In this document: piece after piece, positions 1-14,200 of the stretch
Layout of the letters: each line of letters begins with the position of its first letter
Position numbering within the stretch: position 1 is the first letter of the stretch
Origin: Phoronis australis
Lineage: Eukaryota > Phoronida > Phoronidae
DNA length: 64,000 nucleotides
Assembly (NCBI GenBank): GCA_002633005.1
Contig: NMRA01000184.1
Location: forward strand, 236,328 to 300,327
Reading direction: 5' to 3'
Notes under the pieces: generated by a model
Told to the model about the DNA's origin: nothing
The model's database searches: none
The model's input: the letters and a program-made list of their open reading frames with translations, nothing else
Position numbers and translations under genes: made by a program

Positions 1-172
1 TACATTCATGACTACAAATTTTACATGCATTTTCTTAACTATTAAACATGTGCTTGCACGTACAAGAATAATCAGATTTGAATGAATCCCTTCTCATCTC
101 AATGAGTTAACATAGATAAAACAAATGACACTTAATGTAAACTGAGACACCTAGGCACTAAAAGTCTTCAAG

Positions 173-2277
173 TTACTCCATGTCCGACGACGAGGGCAGA
201 GCACATTCGTATAAAACTTCCGACAAAAGCTGGGCCACGTACTGGTCCAGGATCTGCGACATAACCAGGGCCAGCAGACGATCTTGGTGATGCATGAACA
301 GCGGTCTGTTCTCAGGCACCTGCGATAAGTAGAGTAGTGTGTAAGCAGCGCGTCGCAGCATGTCTAACGTCGTGCCCATCATCTCGGGGTTGGTCCGTAG
401 CACGTTAACACCTTGCGTGTTTGCAATCTGCAAGGCGTTGTGTTCCGCTGTCTCCAGGAAGTCGATGAGAAGAGAAATGCTGGGGTGCTGAAGAGCTAGT
501 GCCCGGGCTGCGCTAGCATCACCCTGAACGAGGTTTGAAAGCAACACAATAGCAAACTCCCTCAACACCTGCTCACGATTGTTAGACAGCATCCACACCA
601 AGTTCTCAAACAGCTTCACGATCCGGCTAAATGGTTTAGTGGCTAGAATAAGGTCAACGTTAGAATCATGCACGCACAGCTTGCAGAGAGTCTCCAGGAC
701 TAGACGCTGTGGAGACAGGACGGAGTGTGACGGCTGAGTGGGCAGGGGATCTTGGGCATAAGCAGATGGACAGGTGATCCAGTATAAGAGGCCGTCGAAG
801 ATGGGGTAGCACACCTGCTCTGGACAGTCTATCAGTTCTAAGTGACCAGCAATGTTAGCCAGCGTGACGAATGTGTGTTCACGGACCATGTTGAGACAAC
901 GCCACCACCACTGTTGGTGTGGACTAGACAGGCTGTTGCTACCACCATCATCTTCGGCTTGCTCTGACTCCACTTGATGCTCAACATTGGCATCGTCCTC
1001 CAGCTTATCTCGCACACGTCTCTGGTACTTAGTTGTGTTCTCAGAGTCCACATGAAGGTTCAGTAGCTCACCTAGGGTCAGCAGTAGACCCCTGTGTCTG
1101 GCCAGCTCACTGTCGCTACCAGGAATGAATGACAAATTGCGCACAATGTTGGCTAGACACAAACAACGCCTCTGCAGCTCCTCCTGGTGTTCAGAGCTCA
1201 GCTCCAGCACGGGCACATCGCGGTTATACGGCTCCACTTCGATACAGTCGCTGAAACGACGTTTGCGTATCCTAGCAGAGAAATCATCACTAGTCGACAT
1301 CCCATTGCACTTTAGCTCGGCACAACTTTCAGCTGTTTCCAAACCGGATTTTGTTTTTTCCACACCATATTTTGTCGTTTCCACGTCAGATTTTGTTTCC
1401 ACGCTTGATTTTGTCTCATCAGCATCATCAGTCTTTTTATCATTGCACTTGGTCTCACCGCTACTGCACTCCACCTTTAGTGGAACTTCTTTTTCACATT
1501 TTATGTTGTTTGTGATCTTTTCCTGCTCTTCATTTTTTGTGAGAACAGGTATTGAACTAACAGGACCAGCCTCCTTGGGTTTGGAATCCTGCACCTCAAG
1601 AACAGGTGGCTCTGACTTCACATCTGTTGTGTAACCACTATCCTCAGACTCTTTGCTTTTAGTTGACCCCGAGTCACTACTTCCGATATCGTGTTCAACT
1701 TCTTCTCCATGGAAAGGTTCCGACTCTTCTTTAGTTTCCCTTTTGAAGTCTAATATTTTAGTGCCAAAAAATTTCTGCGTAAACATGTCCTTGGTGTCCT
1801 CTCGTTCAAAACTCAACATTACATGTCGAGCAGAGTCCGACTTGCCCAAGACAAAGTCTTTCTTGCTACTGTCAAAACCACAGAACACATCCCAGTCGCT
1901 GTCAGTGAGAAACTGACACGGCTTTGTTTTGGGATCCAAGAGAACCTGTTTGTTCTGCCGCGTAGTCCACGTATAATCCTTTCCATGCAACAGAACAGTG
2001 CTTTCACACTCTCCACTGCTCTCTGAGTCTTTACTACTCCTGTTACCCTTGCTCTCAGTCTCGATCTCGTGTAAGTTGATTTCTGTGAAGATGGCCTTCA
2101 GTGCCCGGCGGTAATGTAAGAGGATGATGTCTAGGAAGCCTGGAAAGTGCTGCAGGTTGAGGTGGATGGCACTGGAGTTGTCATACAGCAGGATGCTCAA
2201 CATGTCTAAGGCCCAGCGGCTCTCTGCCAGTAGCCCCGACTTGAGACACATCATCAAGCGCCATGGGTCTACTTTTT
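173..2277 (-). CDS. ARID1: ARID1 exon 16: SWI/SNF BAF250 C-terminal domain, stop codon
   Basis: Residues 1,329-2,029. The acceptor CAG is at 2,278-2,280. The first two bases complete a Glu codon begun in exon 15, giving the family string RDVEKVDPWRLMM (vertebrate equivalent GTPEAWRVMM). The order is: a helical block with KSGLLAESRWALD; a poorly conserved acidic Ser/Thr/Lys linker (~1,500-1,660) with an imperfect ETKS-type repeat; a basic patch IRKRRF near 1,665; and then the armadillo-like C-terminal block with LCLANIVRNLSFIPG, the LXXLL-type motif LGELL (1,730-1,734), WWWRCLNMVRE and LQHPSISLLIDFLE. It ends SSSDME. Confidence 0.95.
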
Positions 2278-5200
2278 CTGGAAAGAGTAGAATTAGTTTA
2301 TCAAACAGCAACCAAATTAATCAAGATGCTGCATGTACAGTATCAATTCCTTGAGGTTACAAGTCGGTGCATTTGGACAAATGATCTTTCTGAAAGGAGG
2401 AGGCTAGTACAGTTTACTGTTGTCATGGATTGGTGGTGTGACCGTACGGTATATGTGCTGAAGTTAAACGAACTACAATATTTTTGTAACCATGGTTACT
2501 CATGACTTTGAACTATAATCTTTTCAGCAAAAATAAGACACGTGACAAGTATCACTACATTTTCACAGGTAGAATGCAGAATAAGAGGTGACTGGAGGAG
2601 CAGGGAAATTTTCCCCCCCCAACAAAAAATTATCCTGTCAGAAGGTATAGCCACTTTTCCTTTCATGTGAGCGTAGGCCCTGATGTATCAATAGAAAACT
2701 GATTCATGACAGCGAAAACATTGAAATAATAGTCGTGAATATTTCCCAAACTAGCGCTACCACCACCACTAATTAAGAGAGAGTGGTCAAACTTTAGCCA
2801 AGGCACCAGAGCTATTATGGTACAGGCATTACCACAAGAGTAGAAATTAAAACGGACATTTCCTGAAAAACCTACCAACATCACGACACGTAAGTTTCCT
2901 TCGCTTTATGAAGTTAGGTTGTGTGGCCTCTACGCTGCCATGAGGGAAGACCAGCTCACGCTTGGGCTGAAAATAACAAAAAGCTACTGAACAGTGTTAA
3001 CAAAACAGAAAAGTACAAGAAGAAATCATGATGGCCATCCGTCTAAACAGAGCTCACAAAACGTTTCGCCAATTCTTTTATCATGAAGTGACCCCCAATT
3101 AATTTGAGAGCTACTTTCATTCACCAGCCACCTTTTATCACTGTAGTTGATGCACTGGTTTTACTAGATTGTTCATGTTGACCTTAGGATGCATGGTCAT
3201 CCAATCATTATATCATTTTTGACCCTGTCACCTCTACGCTGAGGAGCAGGATGAACTGCACAAGACTCTCACAGCGAGAAATGTTCCGTTATTTAAACCT
3301 CACCAACAATCAGAATGGGAACTGCCCCTAATCACTTCAGTGTCTGTATGTGTGCATCCATCTACATGGGTGTGTTGCAACTTATGTATTGTTAAGTATT
3401 ACAATATTCAAGGAAAATCACTTTAGAGGCAGCCAGTGCTAATCTACACCAGTAACCTCTGGAGTTCAATAGCAAAACACTCGCCATTCACTAGTTCCAC
3501 CTACCTGCACCTTAGCTGGTGACTGATAAAGCTGCTGAGGTTTACTGTCCTTGTGAGGAGACATGCGCGGCTGCATCACTGGGCGCTGGGAATAAGGGGG
3601 CAGGGGAGGCATGTTGGAAGAGTTGGGGCCCATCCCCTCCTGGAATCTGGGCTGCATCGGCCAATCACGGCGCTGGCCTGTGGGAAAAGCATAACATAAG
3701 GCTGGTTCAAATAAATCCGAACAACACCCTAAACAGCACAGACACAGTTAGAGTTCTGCTTCGTGTGGGTAAAACTCCAGCAAAAGTATCACTTTCTGTA
3801 TAGAAATGATATTCAGTTGCTTTATAGCAAGCCCAGTCTGTCTTCCTTACATATCAACAGCATTCTTTTATGAGCACACGTTTGCTCTCTAAGTTGTACT
3901 TCCTTTATCGCAACAAAATTTTTCTTTCTCATGAGCACATTTCTTTTCTAAGAAATCACTTTGTTCCACCCTCGGACAGGGGGGGGGGGGGNGGGGGGGG
4001 GGGGGGCATGAATAAGCATGTTAAAACTGTGCACTCCAACACGTTCTGTAAGATGTGGTTCATGGGAAAAGAAATCTGTTGGTTTTAAAATAACTGAGGT
4101 GCACTAGAAAGGAATTACACAATGAGATCAAAGTTTTATATTCGAGGCAAAAGAACGCAGTTAAAGAGAATATCTGCATCGTCCATAAGGAAGACTTGAA
4201 AACCAGAAACTAAGCACGGAACTACAACGAATTACCACATTTATTTACATATCTATTCAACCTGTCGATTGAGTACAGAATACACAGGCACTGAGACAAC
4301 ATACCTGGAGACATGCCGTAGGAATCTGGGAATCTTTTCGGTGACTGGAAGCCGGGCATAGTCCCACTGGGCTTCTGCCCACCCTGATAGCCCTGTTGTG
4401 GACCCTGCGGTGGCGGCGGTGGGGGCTGTTGTTGGTGTTGATAAAACTGGCCTGGGCCTGTGCCAGGGTAGGGTGGTCTCTGGCCAGGGTAATGATGGGG
4501 CGGTGGCGGCCTCAGGGTGCTCTGGTGCTGCTGCTGCTGCTGCGGAAGCTGCGGCGGCGGCTGCTGGGGAGGGGCCTGGTTGAACGTGTCTGGCGCGGGA
4601 GACATATTGTTGTTCATAGAGGCAGGCTGTCGCATGTGGCCAGGGCTGGAACATACAGAAGACAACTGGTTAGTGTCTCAACGCAATTAGTATAACTTGG
4701 TGACATTTTAGCAGCATTAGGTTGCATTTATTTTTGCATATAAGAATGCAAGTTTGAGCATTACAACTACAACAAGGTAAAAAAAGAACATTTCCTCAAG
4801 GTATCGTCATATTTTAAAGCTGCACAAAGGCACATAAGCAAGGGCAACCCAGGTTTAGATCACTGTGATTTGTCGAGCAATGAGTAAGAAAAAACAAATC
4901 CTGCATCACCTATGCTCATCTGCGGTGGAGTTTTTGAAAAACCAACAACCAAAACATACCGGATCACACACTCAATTTTCAAAAAAAGCTTTTTGGCTAA
5001 TCTAAAAACAACTCAATATAAATTTTGTGGCACAACAATCAATGCCTGGCATAGAACACATGAAGACATTAGTGAACAACAGAAAAGAACAACATTCTAA
5101 AACTAACCCTTCATTTCCAAAGGCATTATTTTGGTTTCCAAACTGGTTGAAGCCATCTGGCATGCCCATACGGTTGCCATAGGAATCGTGGGGCAGGCTG

Positions 5201-8200
5201 GGTCGAGAGTGGTCGTACTGAGACACGGGCATCCTGGGTGGCATCTCGTTGTAGTTACCTCCGTAACCACCTGGGGGCATGCCTCCATGTGTGTTCATTG
5301 GCGGGCGACTATTGTAGGCCATACTCTGATTCATGCCAGAATACGGCGGCATCTGAGAGTTCATATTCCGTGACCCACCCATGTGGGCATCGTCAGAGAA
5401 CGGGTCTTGCACCATGATACTATCCTGGTTACCCATCATGTTGCCAGGGCCACCTCCACCAAAGTGAGGCGTGGGCAGCGTGCTAGGGGGCGCCATGGTG
5501 TTGGGCGGCATAACGCCTCCATCCAGCGCCATGTCCAAATTGTTGTACGGCTGGTTCATATGGTTGAAGTCGTTACGCATGTGATGTGGCGGCTGCCGGA
5601 ACATACCATCTTGTATATTGGGTGGCATAGCTGAGAAGGAAAAAAGAGAAAGCACCATTATTGGTGAGAAATTTGGAACACAATGTCATTGCCACTTGGT
5701 AGGCAACGGATTCCCACGTTTGTTCACTAATGACAACTATAACTACATTCACAACAGCAACATTGTTTTCCCTAGTTACAGAACTTCATGCATCATGAAC
5801 TATCGGCTGTATTGCATTTCCATTTACGCAGGAATGATCAAGACGTACCTTTAGACCTACCTGGCGATGGTGGCTGCTGCTTGTATCGATTCTTTGCTTT
5901 CTTGGCTTCGTTGGCAGCCTCCATCTGAGCAATGATTGGTGCCGGGTCGACTCCCCCCTTGTCGTAGCGGCACTCAAATGCAAACATATACTTGATGTAA
6001 TTCTTACGCAGTGTGTATGCAACACTGGCCGATGATCCCATGCCCAGCATGGGGCCTATCTCCTTCCACTTTTTGGTCTTACACAACTGTAACGAGACAT
6101 TGAATTCAGTTACAAAACTGAAGCAGTGATCAAGAATTAATAGTAAAATACTCCCATACTTAAAATGTCGTTCTAGGCTAAACGTGGACAACGTCCTGGA
6201 ATACATCTCTTCCAGTTGATGCACTCAGCCCTTCAACTTAATCAGAAAAGTGTCTTGTTCTTGTAGGGTTGAACTTAGCAAGCTTTACCGTAGCAGTTGT
6301 AATTGCATAATATTCAAACATTCTACTGTCGAATCGCACCACAACAACAAACCCCGTTTGTAATGTTCGTTTGCTGATAATGCTCCATTCCGCAACTCCT
6401 AATTACTCCAAATTGAATGCAAAATATCCATTCTATGGTTTTAATGAACACAGATACAGCGTTCACAAGATGCTATTGATCATGTGCCTCAATTTCATAT
6501 TTGTTCACAGCACAATGCACAGGTACGTGGTTTGCTGCAAGCGGCTGGGCAAGTGGTTTCTATTTACAACCGTAATGTGTAACTTAGTCCAAGGTTGACG
6601 AAGATTCAACCCATATGTGCTTCTGACTTGTGGGAGTTTATCTGTACATGTGCAGTGGACAATGTTAATTTTGTATTTCTACCGATTAAAAGTCAGCTCC
6701 ACTGGTATTCTACGGTTTTTATTTTCCATAGAAAGTCGATTTGGTTACAGCCCACTTCGGTTACAGCGAACCTGGGATACAGCGAGCCTCGGTAACAGAG
6801 AGTCTCGGTTACAGTGAGTCTCGGTTACAGTGAGTCTCGGTTACATCAAACGCCTTAGGTAGGTCTCGCGAAGTTTGTTGTAACGAGGTTCGACTGTACT
6901 TATTAATTTTGAAATTTACAAAATGTTGGATCTTGTTTACCATCATGTTTTATAAATAAGATTTAAAGGTGTTGTCCCAAAGTTAAAAAACCTTGCATCA
7001 TGATTTCAGAAGTCACATACATAACAGAAAAACACGATAGCACACCCTCTGTAAATAGACAACCTAGTAGATTTACACAGCCGGTATAATGAACAGACAT
7101 CTTTGATTAATATACGAATGTCTGTGGCAGATGCACCAATGTGTGCGACAATTCGCAACTGCCTTCATCTTAAACTGTGTCGGACACCAGCAGCTTATCC
7201 GATATTAGCGAACTGAGGTCATAATATTAACGGGGAGTAGGTGGGATGCACTTTTCAGCCCACTAAGAGTTTTATGTGCTCATCAATTAAAATCACTTCA
7301 AAGTCCCCATCTGATCAGACAGTCGCACTTGTGAACTGCTGATTGCCAAGCATTTATTGTAATCAAATCTTCAAATTCTCACAAACCCAAACCAGTACTC
7401 AATAGAATACACAAATCAGTGATGGAGAAATGAAAACTGTACTTACTACTTCAAAGCCACCCCTCTCCTTGACGAGATGGTAAAGCTTGTAGAGATCCAG
7501 ATGGGTCTTGGCAATGGCTGGGACGCTGGTCACAGGCTGGCCGCGCTCTTCCAACAGCTGCAGTAGTCTCTCCAGCAACGCTCGCCGACCCGGTTCCTCT
7601 CCCATGTCACACAACTTCTGTAGCACAGTGTCACTGGCCTTCTGCAGTATATAATCCAATAGTGGAACTGTTCGTTTCGGGACATAGAAGCGCCATTGAT
7701 TTGGGTGCTTAAGCACAGAGACAAATGCATAATTTTTGCATAATCCTTAGAATTAATTAAGGTATGAATTCGAACTGCAACATGAAATTTGAAATTTAAA
7801 TTGACATAGTAGCTTTAATGTTAGGGTCATCAAAAGAGAACTAAGGTTACGTTCTCATCTGCATAAATCAGACAGTACTTGAGCACACAACAGTGTTCCT
7901 CAGAGACTAAGTTTTTACATCATTTGACACACTTAAACTAAAAACTTATTGAGTTTATGGGTGCATTACTTTGGAGGCACTCTTGATACACTGGAAGAAT
8001 TAAAACATCAGATATAATATAACGCAGAGCATTGATATGCACCGATTGTGAGCATCACAGTCACTTAAGATATGAGGGGTGCTAATTTTTCAAATCTTCC
8101 CAATGGTAGTCAGGTTCACTCGTGAATCAGCATCAGTTGAGCTCTCATAGGTCATAGGTCTCACAGATGCATAGGTCAAATTTTATGAAGATCCATCCAA

Positions 8201-11200
8201 GATATTGGTGGATAGTGAAGCAGACACAATGACAATTTTCTACTAGGGGGTGCAATAGAAGTCACACCAGGTCAAAAATGAGCACATGCCATGCCTTCCT
8301 CAACAAGAACCCATTTGTCAAATTTCATGAAGTATCACAAAAAATGCCACTGAGAGGCGCCACAGAAGTTGTGCTCTCCTCCATATGATCACACTCGACA
8401 AATTTCATAAACCTCCATACAAGAACTTGACAGATATTGTGGAAAAACCTTAGTAAACTTAAACTGTCGTCATGGAACACCACAGTAGATCTGTCCGAAT
8501 ATTAATGTTGGTCATACCGTACTCAAAATGAACACATCTGCCAATTTCTTGATAATTCTTAAAGTGTTTTGGAGAACAGACAGGCAGCTGCCAACAAAAG
8601 AAAAAATATAACAACGGCCACCAGCGGGCACAGCACAGGTCGAATCCAGCGAAAACTGAGCAAATGCTGTTGCCCTTTCTTCCAAAGAAAGTTACTTGTC
8701 AAACTTCATGAAGTATCAAGGAGCTTGTTAGATGATGAAGCATACACAAAGAAAACAAATTGGAAGTAATCCGGCCTAGCCATCAAATCGGCATCAGTCA
8801 CGCTTTCTTCAAAGTGAACAAAATTTCATCAAGATCCATCAAATGAGTCCGTAGATATTGAGGCTAGGATAATGGTAAAAATTGGAGGACAAACTAGTCT
8901 CCCACGCTAACTCGAGAAATTTCAACACAGCATTAAACCAACGTCTCACGCAGTTCATGTACGTTTTCCAAATTCCAGCTCAATCGGGAAGCTTATGTTT
9001 AGGCTTTTTGCAAAAGGGGACAAACTACCAGCTTTAACTTTGCAAAACATCGAGTAACATTGAAAGTGATCTGCGTAATAGAGAAAAGCAACTATACTGA
9101 CAAGTAGCCAGAAATCAGAATACAATGGAAAGAGGAATATGTTACCAAAAGTTTTCACATCGAAGGCAATTCAGTGTTTAAAGAGAGAGACGGAAGACAG
9201 TAGTATTCAGACCGTGGTTTTAAATTAAAACACAATCAAAGCAAAGTGGCTACCCAATACCAAATCTTGAGAAATACTATACACTTGAAAGGAAAACTTA
9301 TAGCGTTTCTCAATGCCACTTTTTCTAAGAGCACAAATCCCTTGGTCCTAGCAACAATAGAAATGCATCCAAAAAGGTATAACAAAAGGCCCACATCTTG
9401 CTGTGAGAGCATTCACTTCAACTAAGCAAACACAGACTGTCTCACTACTGAGTATTTTAATGTCCGTCAATTATTGTTTTTTCAATGGCAGTCCATTCAG
9501 CCATATCCAAATGCAGCCTGTAACAGGGACGGTATTGGAACTTATCTATTGTTTCCAAGGGATCAGTACTTTAATGGTTTTCCAAAGATAACCAGAATTT
9601 GTAATTTTAGTAACATAATTTTAGGTAACATAAAAACAGATGCTGTCCCTTAACAGCAACAAAGAAACTCTCAACAGATTCCATCAAGTTGTTACATTAA
9701 AAACCATGTAAGATTTTTGCATAATCATGCTGCTTTTGCTCCATCATTTGGTTTCTAAACAATACCTTTGTGGGCAGAATTTTTAGTGCATGTGAAAGAG
9801 TGGCTGTAAATTCTTGATGAATTGGAATGGGCAGCCTGCACAACACTGTAAGAACACAAAGAAACAAAACTGCTACACCACACAAGTTATAAGAAGAAGT
9901 CAAGGTTGGTTACTCATCACTCACGCTTTTATGTGGAAAGTGGTTAACTTTCAACTGTGACGAGAAGGAAAACATGGTCACATCCACTAAACAGGAGTGT
10001 ATTATACAAGGCAATTTGGGCAATGAACTGGTGAACACTGGGAACGCAGTCAATCTCAATTCGTTTTTCAGCAAGAGAAAGCACTCCCGAGATTATGTTC
10101 TTATCAAATGGAAGAAAAATGGAGATTCTTAAAATAGTAAGAGATGACCATGTTTTCAATCACACCACAAAGGAATGTGTTAAACGTAAGCCAACAACAG
10201 ATTTGTGTCAGTTGCACATGAGTGCAGTTACAAACCAGCGTGCACATCTACATGGCTATAGCAGGTGGGCAGTTTTGCTTACTGAATGTCCAGCGTCTCG
10301 GTAGACACTACTCACTGGCGTGCCCGGCCAACTCGGACTGCTCACGTTGTCCAGGTCTTCGTGAAACGAAGACATGGATGTGGTGCTTGGAGACGGGGGC
10401 ACCATGCCGAGTGGGGTCGCGGGCTGTGACTCGACCTTGACCTTTGACCCATCATCTTTGTCCTGACCCGAGGAAGAAGTGATACTGTCTTGTGACTCCT
10501 CCTTAATAGCTGATATTGACTCTGAGGTAGTTGTGACTGGGCTGGTTATGCTTTGTGTAACAACCGTGTCGGACGGGGCTGTGTAAAACAAAAACAAGGT
10601 CAGCCTTGAAAGACTATCGAGCACACCTCAACTACCCTGTGTGATCAAAAACAGGACCAAAAGAAATCTGGACTTTGGTTATATTACAAGGCTACACCTT
10701 TGGCTCCAAAGGTGGTTTCACGATAGTGAGGATTCAGTCTTAATCAAAATGTCAGTCTACGAACTGAAAGCTAACGAAACTCACACGCTATTCGTAACTT
10801 TACCATCGACAATAAACAATGGAATGTTGTCTATTTGAGGATATGTATGGCTATACCAAATGACAAAAACTGTGAAACAGATCTCAAGCTACCACACCAC
10901 TATAGTATGGTGTTGACAACAAATGCAATACCTGTTTATACCCAACACTGAAACTAATTAAATATGAGTCATACCTGGACTAGAAGTGGCCATGGTTGTC
11001 TTGACATCCACAGATTCAGTTGACTGAGTTGCTAATGGTGTTGATGTAGGTTCAGACTTGATAACTTTGGCAGAGTCATTAACATTAGCCACACTTGGCC
11101 CATTGGGTTCTACGGAACTTCCACTACCCCCAACACTACCATTGTTGAAGTGTCCCGAGGTAGACATGGCATTCGGTTGGCTTAGTGGCTGTCGCATTGC

Positions 11201-14200
11201 AGCCACATTGTTGGCAAAGCCCATCTGATTTGGAACAGTGGCCGGTGGGGCAGGCATGCGTTGACCCATCTGTTCAGACTTTGGGAAACCAGGTCGCGTT
11301 GCGGTTTTAGCTGCGGCCATCAGAGCAGCCTGGGCCGCCGCCTGGGCAGCTGCCTGTGCACTCCTGGAGCCAGCACCTCCCTGTGGAGGGGGAGGGCCAG
11401 ACACACTGTTCATGGGACTGCCCTGGTTTGCGGACAAGTTATTGTAAGCACCATATTGTCCACCTAGTCCGTTGCCTTGGGGAAACGAGTTGTACTGACT
11501 ACCACGCGAGTAGGCCGGGTTCTGTGGACCCATCTGATTGGGAGACACCTGACCCATTGGGGCAACCTGATTCGGTGGCCCATTGAAGCTCTGTTGTGAC
11601 TGACTGTAGTTTGGCATTCCAGGCTGACGTTGGAAGTTTGCTTGTAAAAAAATATGAATAAACATTGACAGTTCCAAACCTGCAGTAAGAGATTCTTAAA
11701 CAGCAAACTAACATACAAACAAGCCATTACAAACACAGAAGCTATTTTGCTTGAGTGACATCTAAGACTAAACAGTGTCTGCTTTGTTTTACGAACCTCA
11801 GAAAGAAGCCTGTTAATACTGGTAAGTTTCAGATTTTATGGAAGTTCAGAAGCCAATTTAGAATACAGATAAACAAGTATGGTCCATGAATGATATTGAT
11901 ACACTTTGCTCTAATTTGCTTGGCCTATTCACAGCATTGTAAAAATCTGTATTTCATAACTTAGCTACAAACTTAGGACTTGTTTCTGTCACCAGAAATG
12001 TCTCCGTTCACATTATTGACAAACACACATGAAAAGTGAACAGAAATAGATTTTTACCTTGTTGAAATTGGGAATTCTGAATTGGATACGAGCCCTGCAT
12101 TTGGTTGGACATCATGCTGGCATGTTTACTACCATAACCCATTCCTCCAGGTGGCGGCGGCATGCTCTGTTGCTGAAAACCTGGAACCAAGAGGACAAAG
12201 CACATTCTGAGAAAAGGCTATATTAAACTCATCAAGACTCTTGAAAAAATTTGATATGGTGAATCACTTTGTATACTAAAGGGGTCAGTGGCCAGTTGCA
12301 TGAAACAGTCCCAAATAGGGACCCAACTAAGTTCAAAAAATCTTTTACATATTTGATTCATTCCTTACTCCCAGTTGTAATATTTTCTATTATTTTATCT
12401 TTATTACGAGTTCCTACTTAACTAGTAGTGACATTTTTAGTAATAAAACTAAAAACTAGACCATTAATTCAATCAAAATAATTAGGGACTTAGTCCTTAA
12501 ATTAGAGACGTTGCATGAAAAGATCCCTACTTATTTTCAATAATATTGAGAATTCAACGTATAGTTCACTCTCGATTTGTCGATTTGTATCAAAGCCAAA
12601 AATTGGCTTAGTAATGGTACTCGAACAGCATATGAATGGACAATCGGTGTTTTCACAAGCCCACAATTAGGAAGTAAATTTAGCGGAGTCCCTATTTGGG
12701 ACTGTTTCATGCATCCACAAGACACAGCATTAACAATTCATTAGCACTGGAAGGACAAACAGAGTAATGCAGCTGAGAAAAACTAGTGAAGAACACGCAA
12801 AAACAACTAACATGTGAAACTCCAATGGCACGATAACGAGGCTACAAGTGTTTGACAGATATTGTGGGTAAATACAATGACATTCCAGAGTCGCTGTGTA
12901 ATCCGAGGCAGCCGTCTTTCAACTTAGCAAAAAAGAAAGGAACATTCATAGCAAATCAATGACATCAATAATATTGCCAAATTTCGTATAATAGAAATGT
13001 CCAAGACGAAATCACAGTTTTCTAAATTATCATTCCAATTGCATTTCATTAAATTTCACCCTTTTCTCAAAATTCTTTGCAAGTCCCATTTTTGATAGCC
13101 CAGAAGATATAGTATCTCGAAATTTCACATGAACGCAATTAGCCAAGATGTGACATCCAATTTTTCTAGGGTCCTGTGTGACCTGGAATAAACCAACAAG
13201 CTTTAGAAAGTTTTGATTGAATTTGCATAACCTGTTTTCAGTGGTATTTCATGATTCTGGCACCAATGACCCGTTCTCTGGTAAGCTTGGTACAAAACTG
13301 TATAGGTCATGGGCTTCCCGGCCAACAGCGCCAAGTTTGACAACTCACCTTGGTTGGGCATTGGAGAATGGCTCAGTTGTCCATCTAAGTGACTTGATGG
13401 GGGTCTCTGGGGGGGCATAGGACTACTCGACTGTTGACCTAAAAATAAAACACAGATGTCACTTAATATTGAACAAAAGGGACATGATAGAAGGATGGTA
13501 TATAACAAGCAGCAAGTGATCTTTTTCTCATAATATGCCACCAATAATTTTCAAATGTACAGGTAACTGGCAAGTCAAATCTTCCCCCATCTCAGACAAA
13601 GTTCTACAGAACATTTTTTTTTTCTGCATCGTCTACTCATCCCAGTCAGGTGATCAGTGCAATGGTCCCACATGCGCACGTCTGGCATGAGTACAAGACC
13701 ACCTGCAATTATGTACATTTATCATACCCCTAAGATTTCGCTTCCGTCCATTCACTCTGATCAGATTTGTGCACGTTTTGCACGAGAAACTATACCAATA
13801 ATGAATTGGACAACAATCTAAGCACGTTTTTCTAATCAAGCAACAAGGAAAAGCAAACTTGCACGTTTTGAGCCTTAACTCCCTAACAACCAGCCGTGTC
13901 TGCAGGGTTTCATCTAGGATTTCAAAAGCAGGGTACCCAAAATGTGTTTTGCCATTTCTTAGGGCACCCATGGCCAGTGAAGCACAACTGCTTTTGTGTC
14001 TTCAAGTCAAACTGCTGCTTTATTGTGGTATGTAACTGTGGACACATGGGTGTCTAGACTTCAGTCAGTGTGTCCATTTGGAAGCCCTGAACGCAGCAAG
14101 ATGATGGCCTGTTTGTCTACCTACCTGTTATAGATGCAGGTGTTCCCGACCTTGACCCAGCTGACCCAGCAGGGGAGGGCACAGGCCTCATACCTCCCAT

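Noticed and set aside
1125-1634. 169-codon plus-strand open frame opposite ARID1 exon 16
   Set aside because: It is the antisense shadow of the conserved minus-strand exon. Likewise the plus-strand frames around 4.4, 5.2-5.6, 11.3 and 20.4 kb.
7642-7716. Extension of ARID1 exon 10 upstream (open frame reading HPNQWRFYVPKRTVPLLDYI)
   Set aside because: A good acceptor (TATACTGCAG) precedes the ARID1-like sequence, and the extension has no family similarity. Phase 0 from exon 9 fits the inner acceptor.
13654-13971. 105-codon minus-strand frame in ARID1 intron 5
   Set aside because: No homology, no splice logic, and it would interrupt a phase-consistent exon chain.
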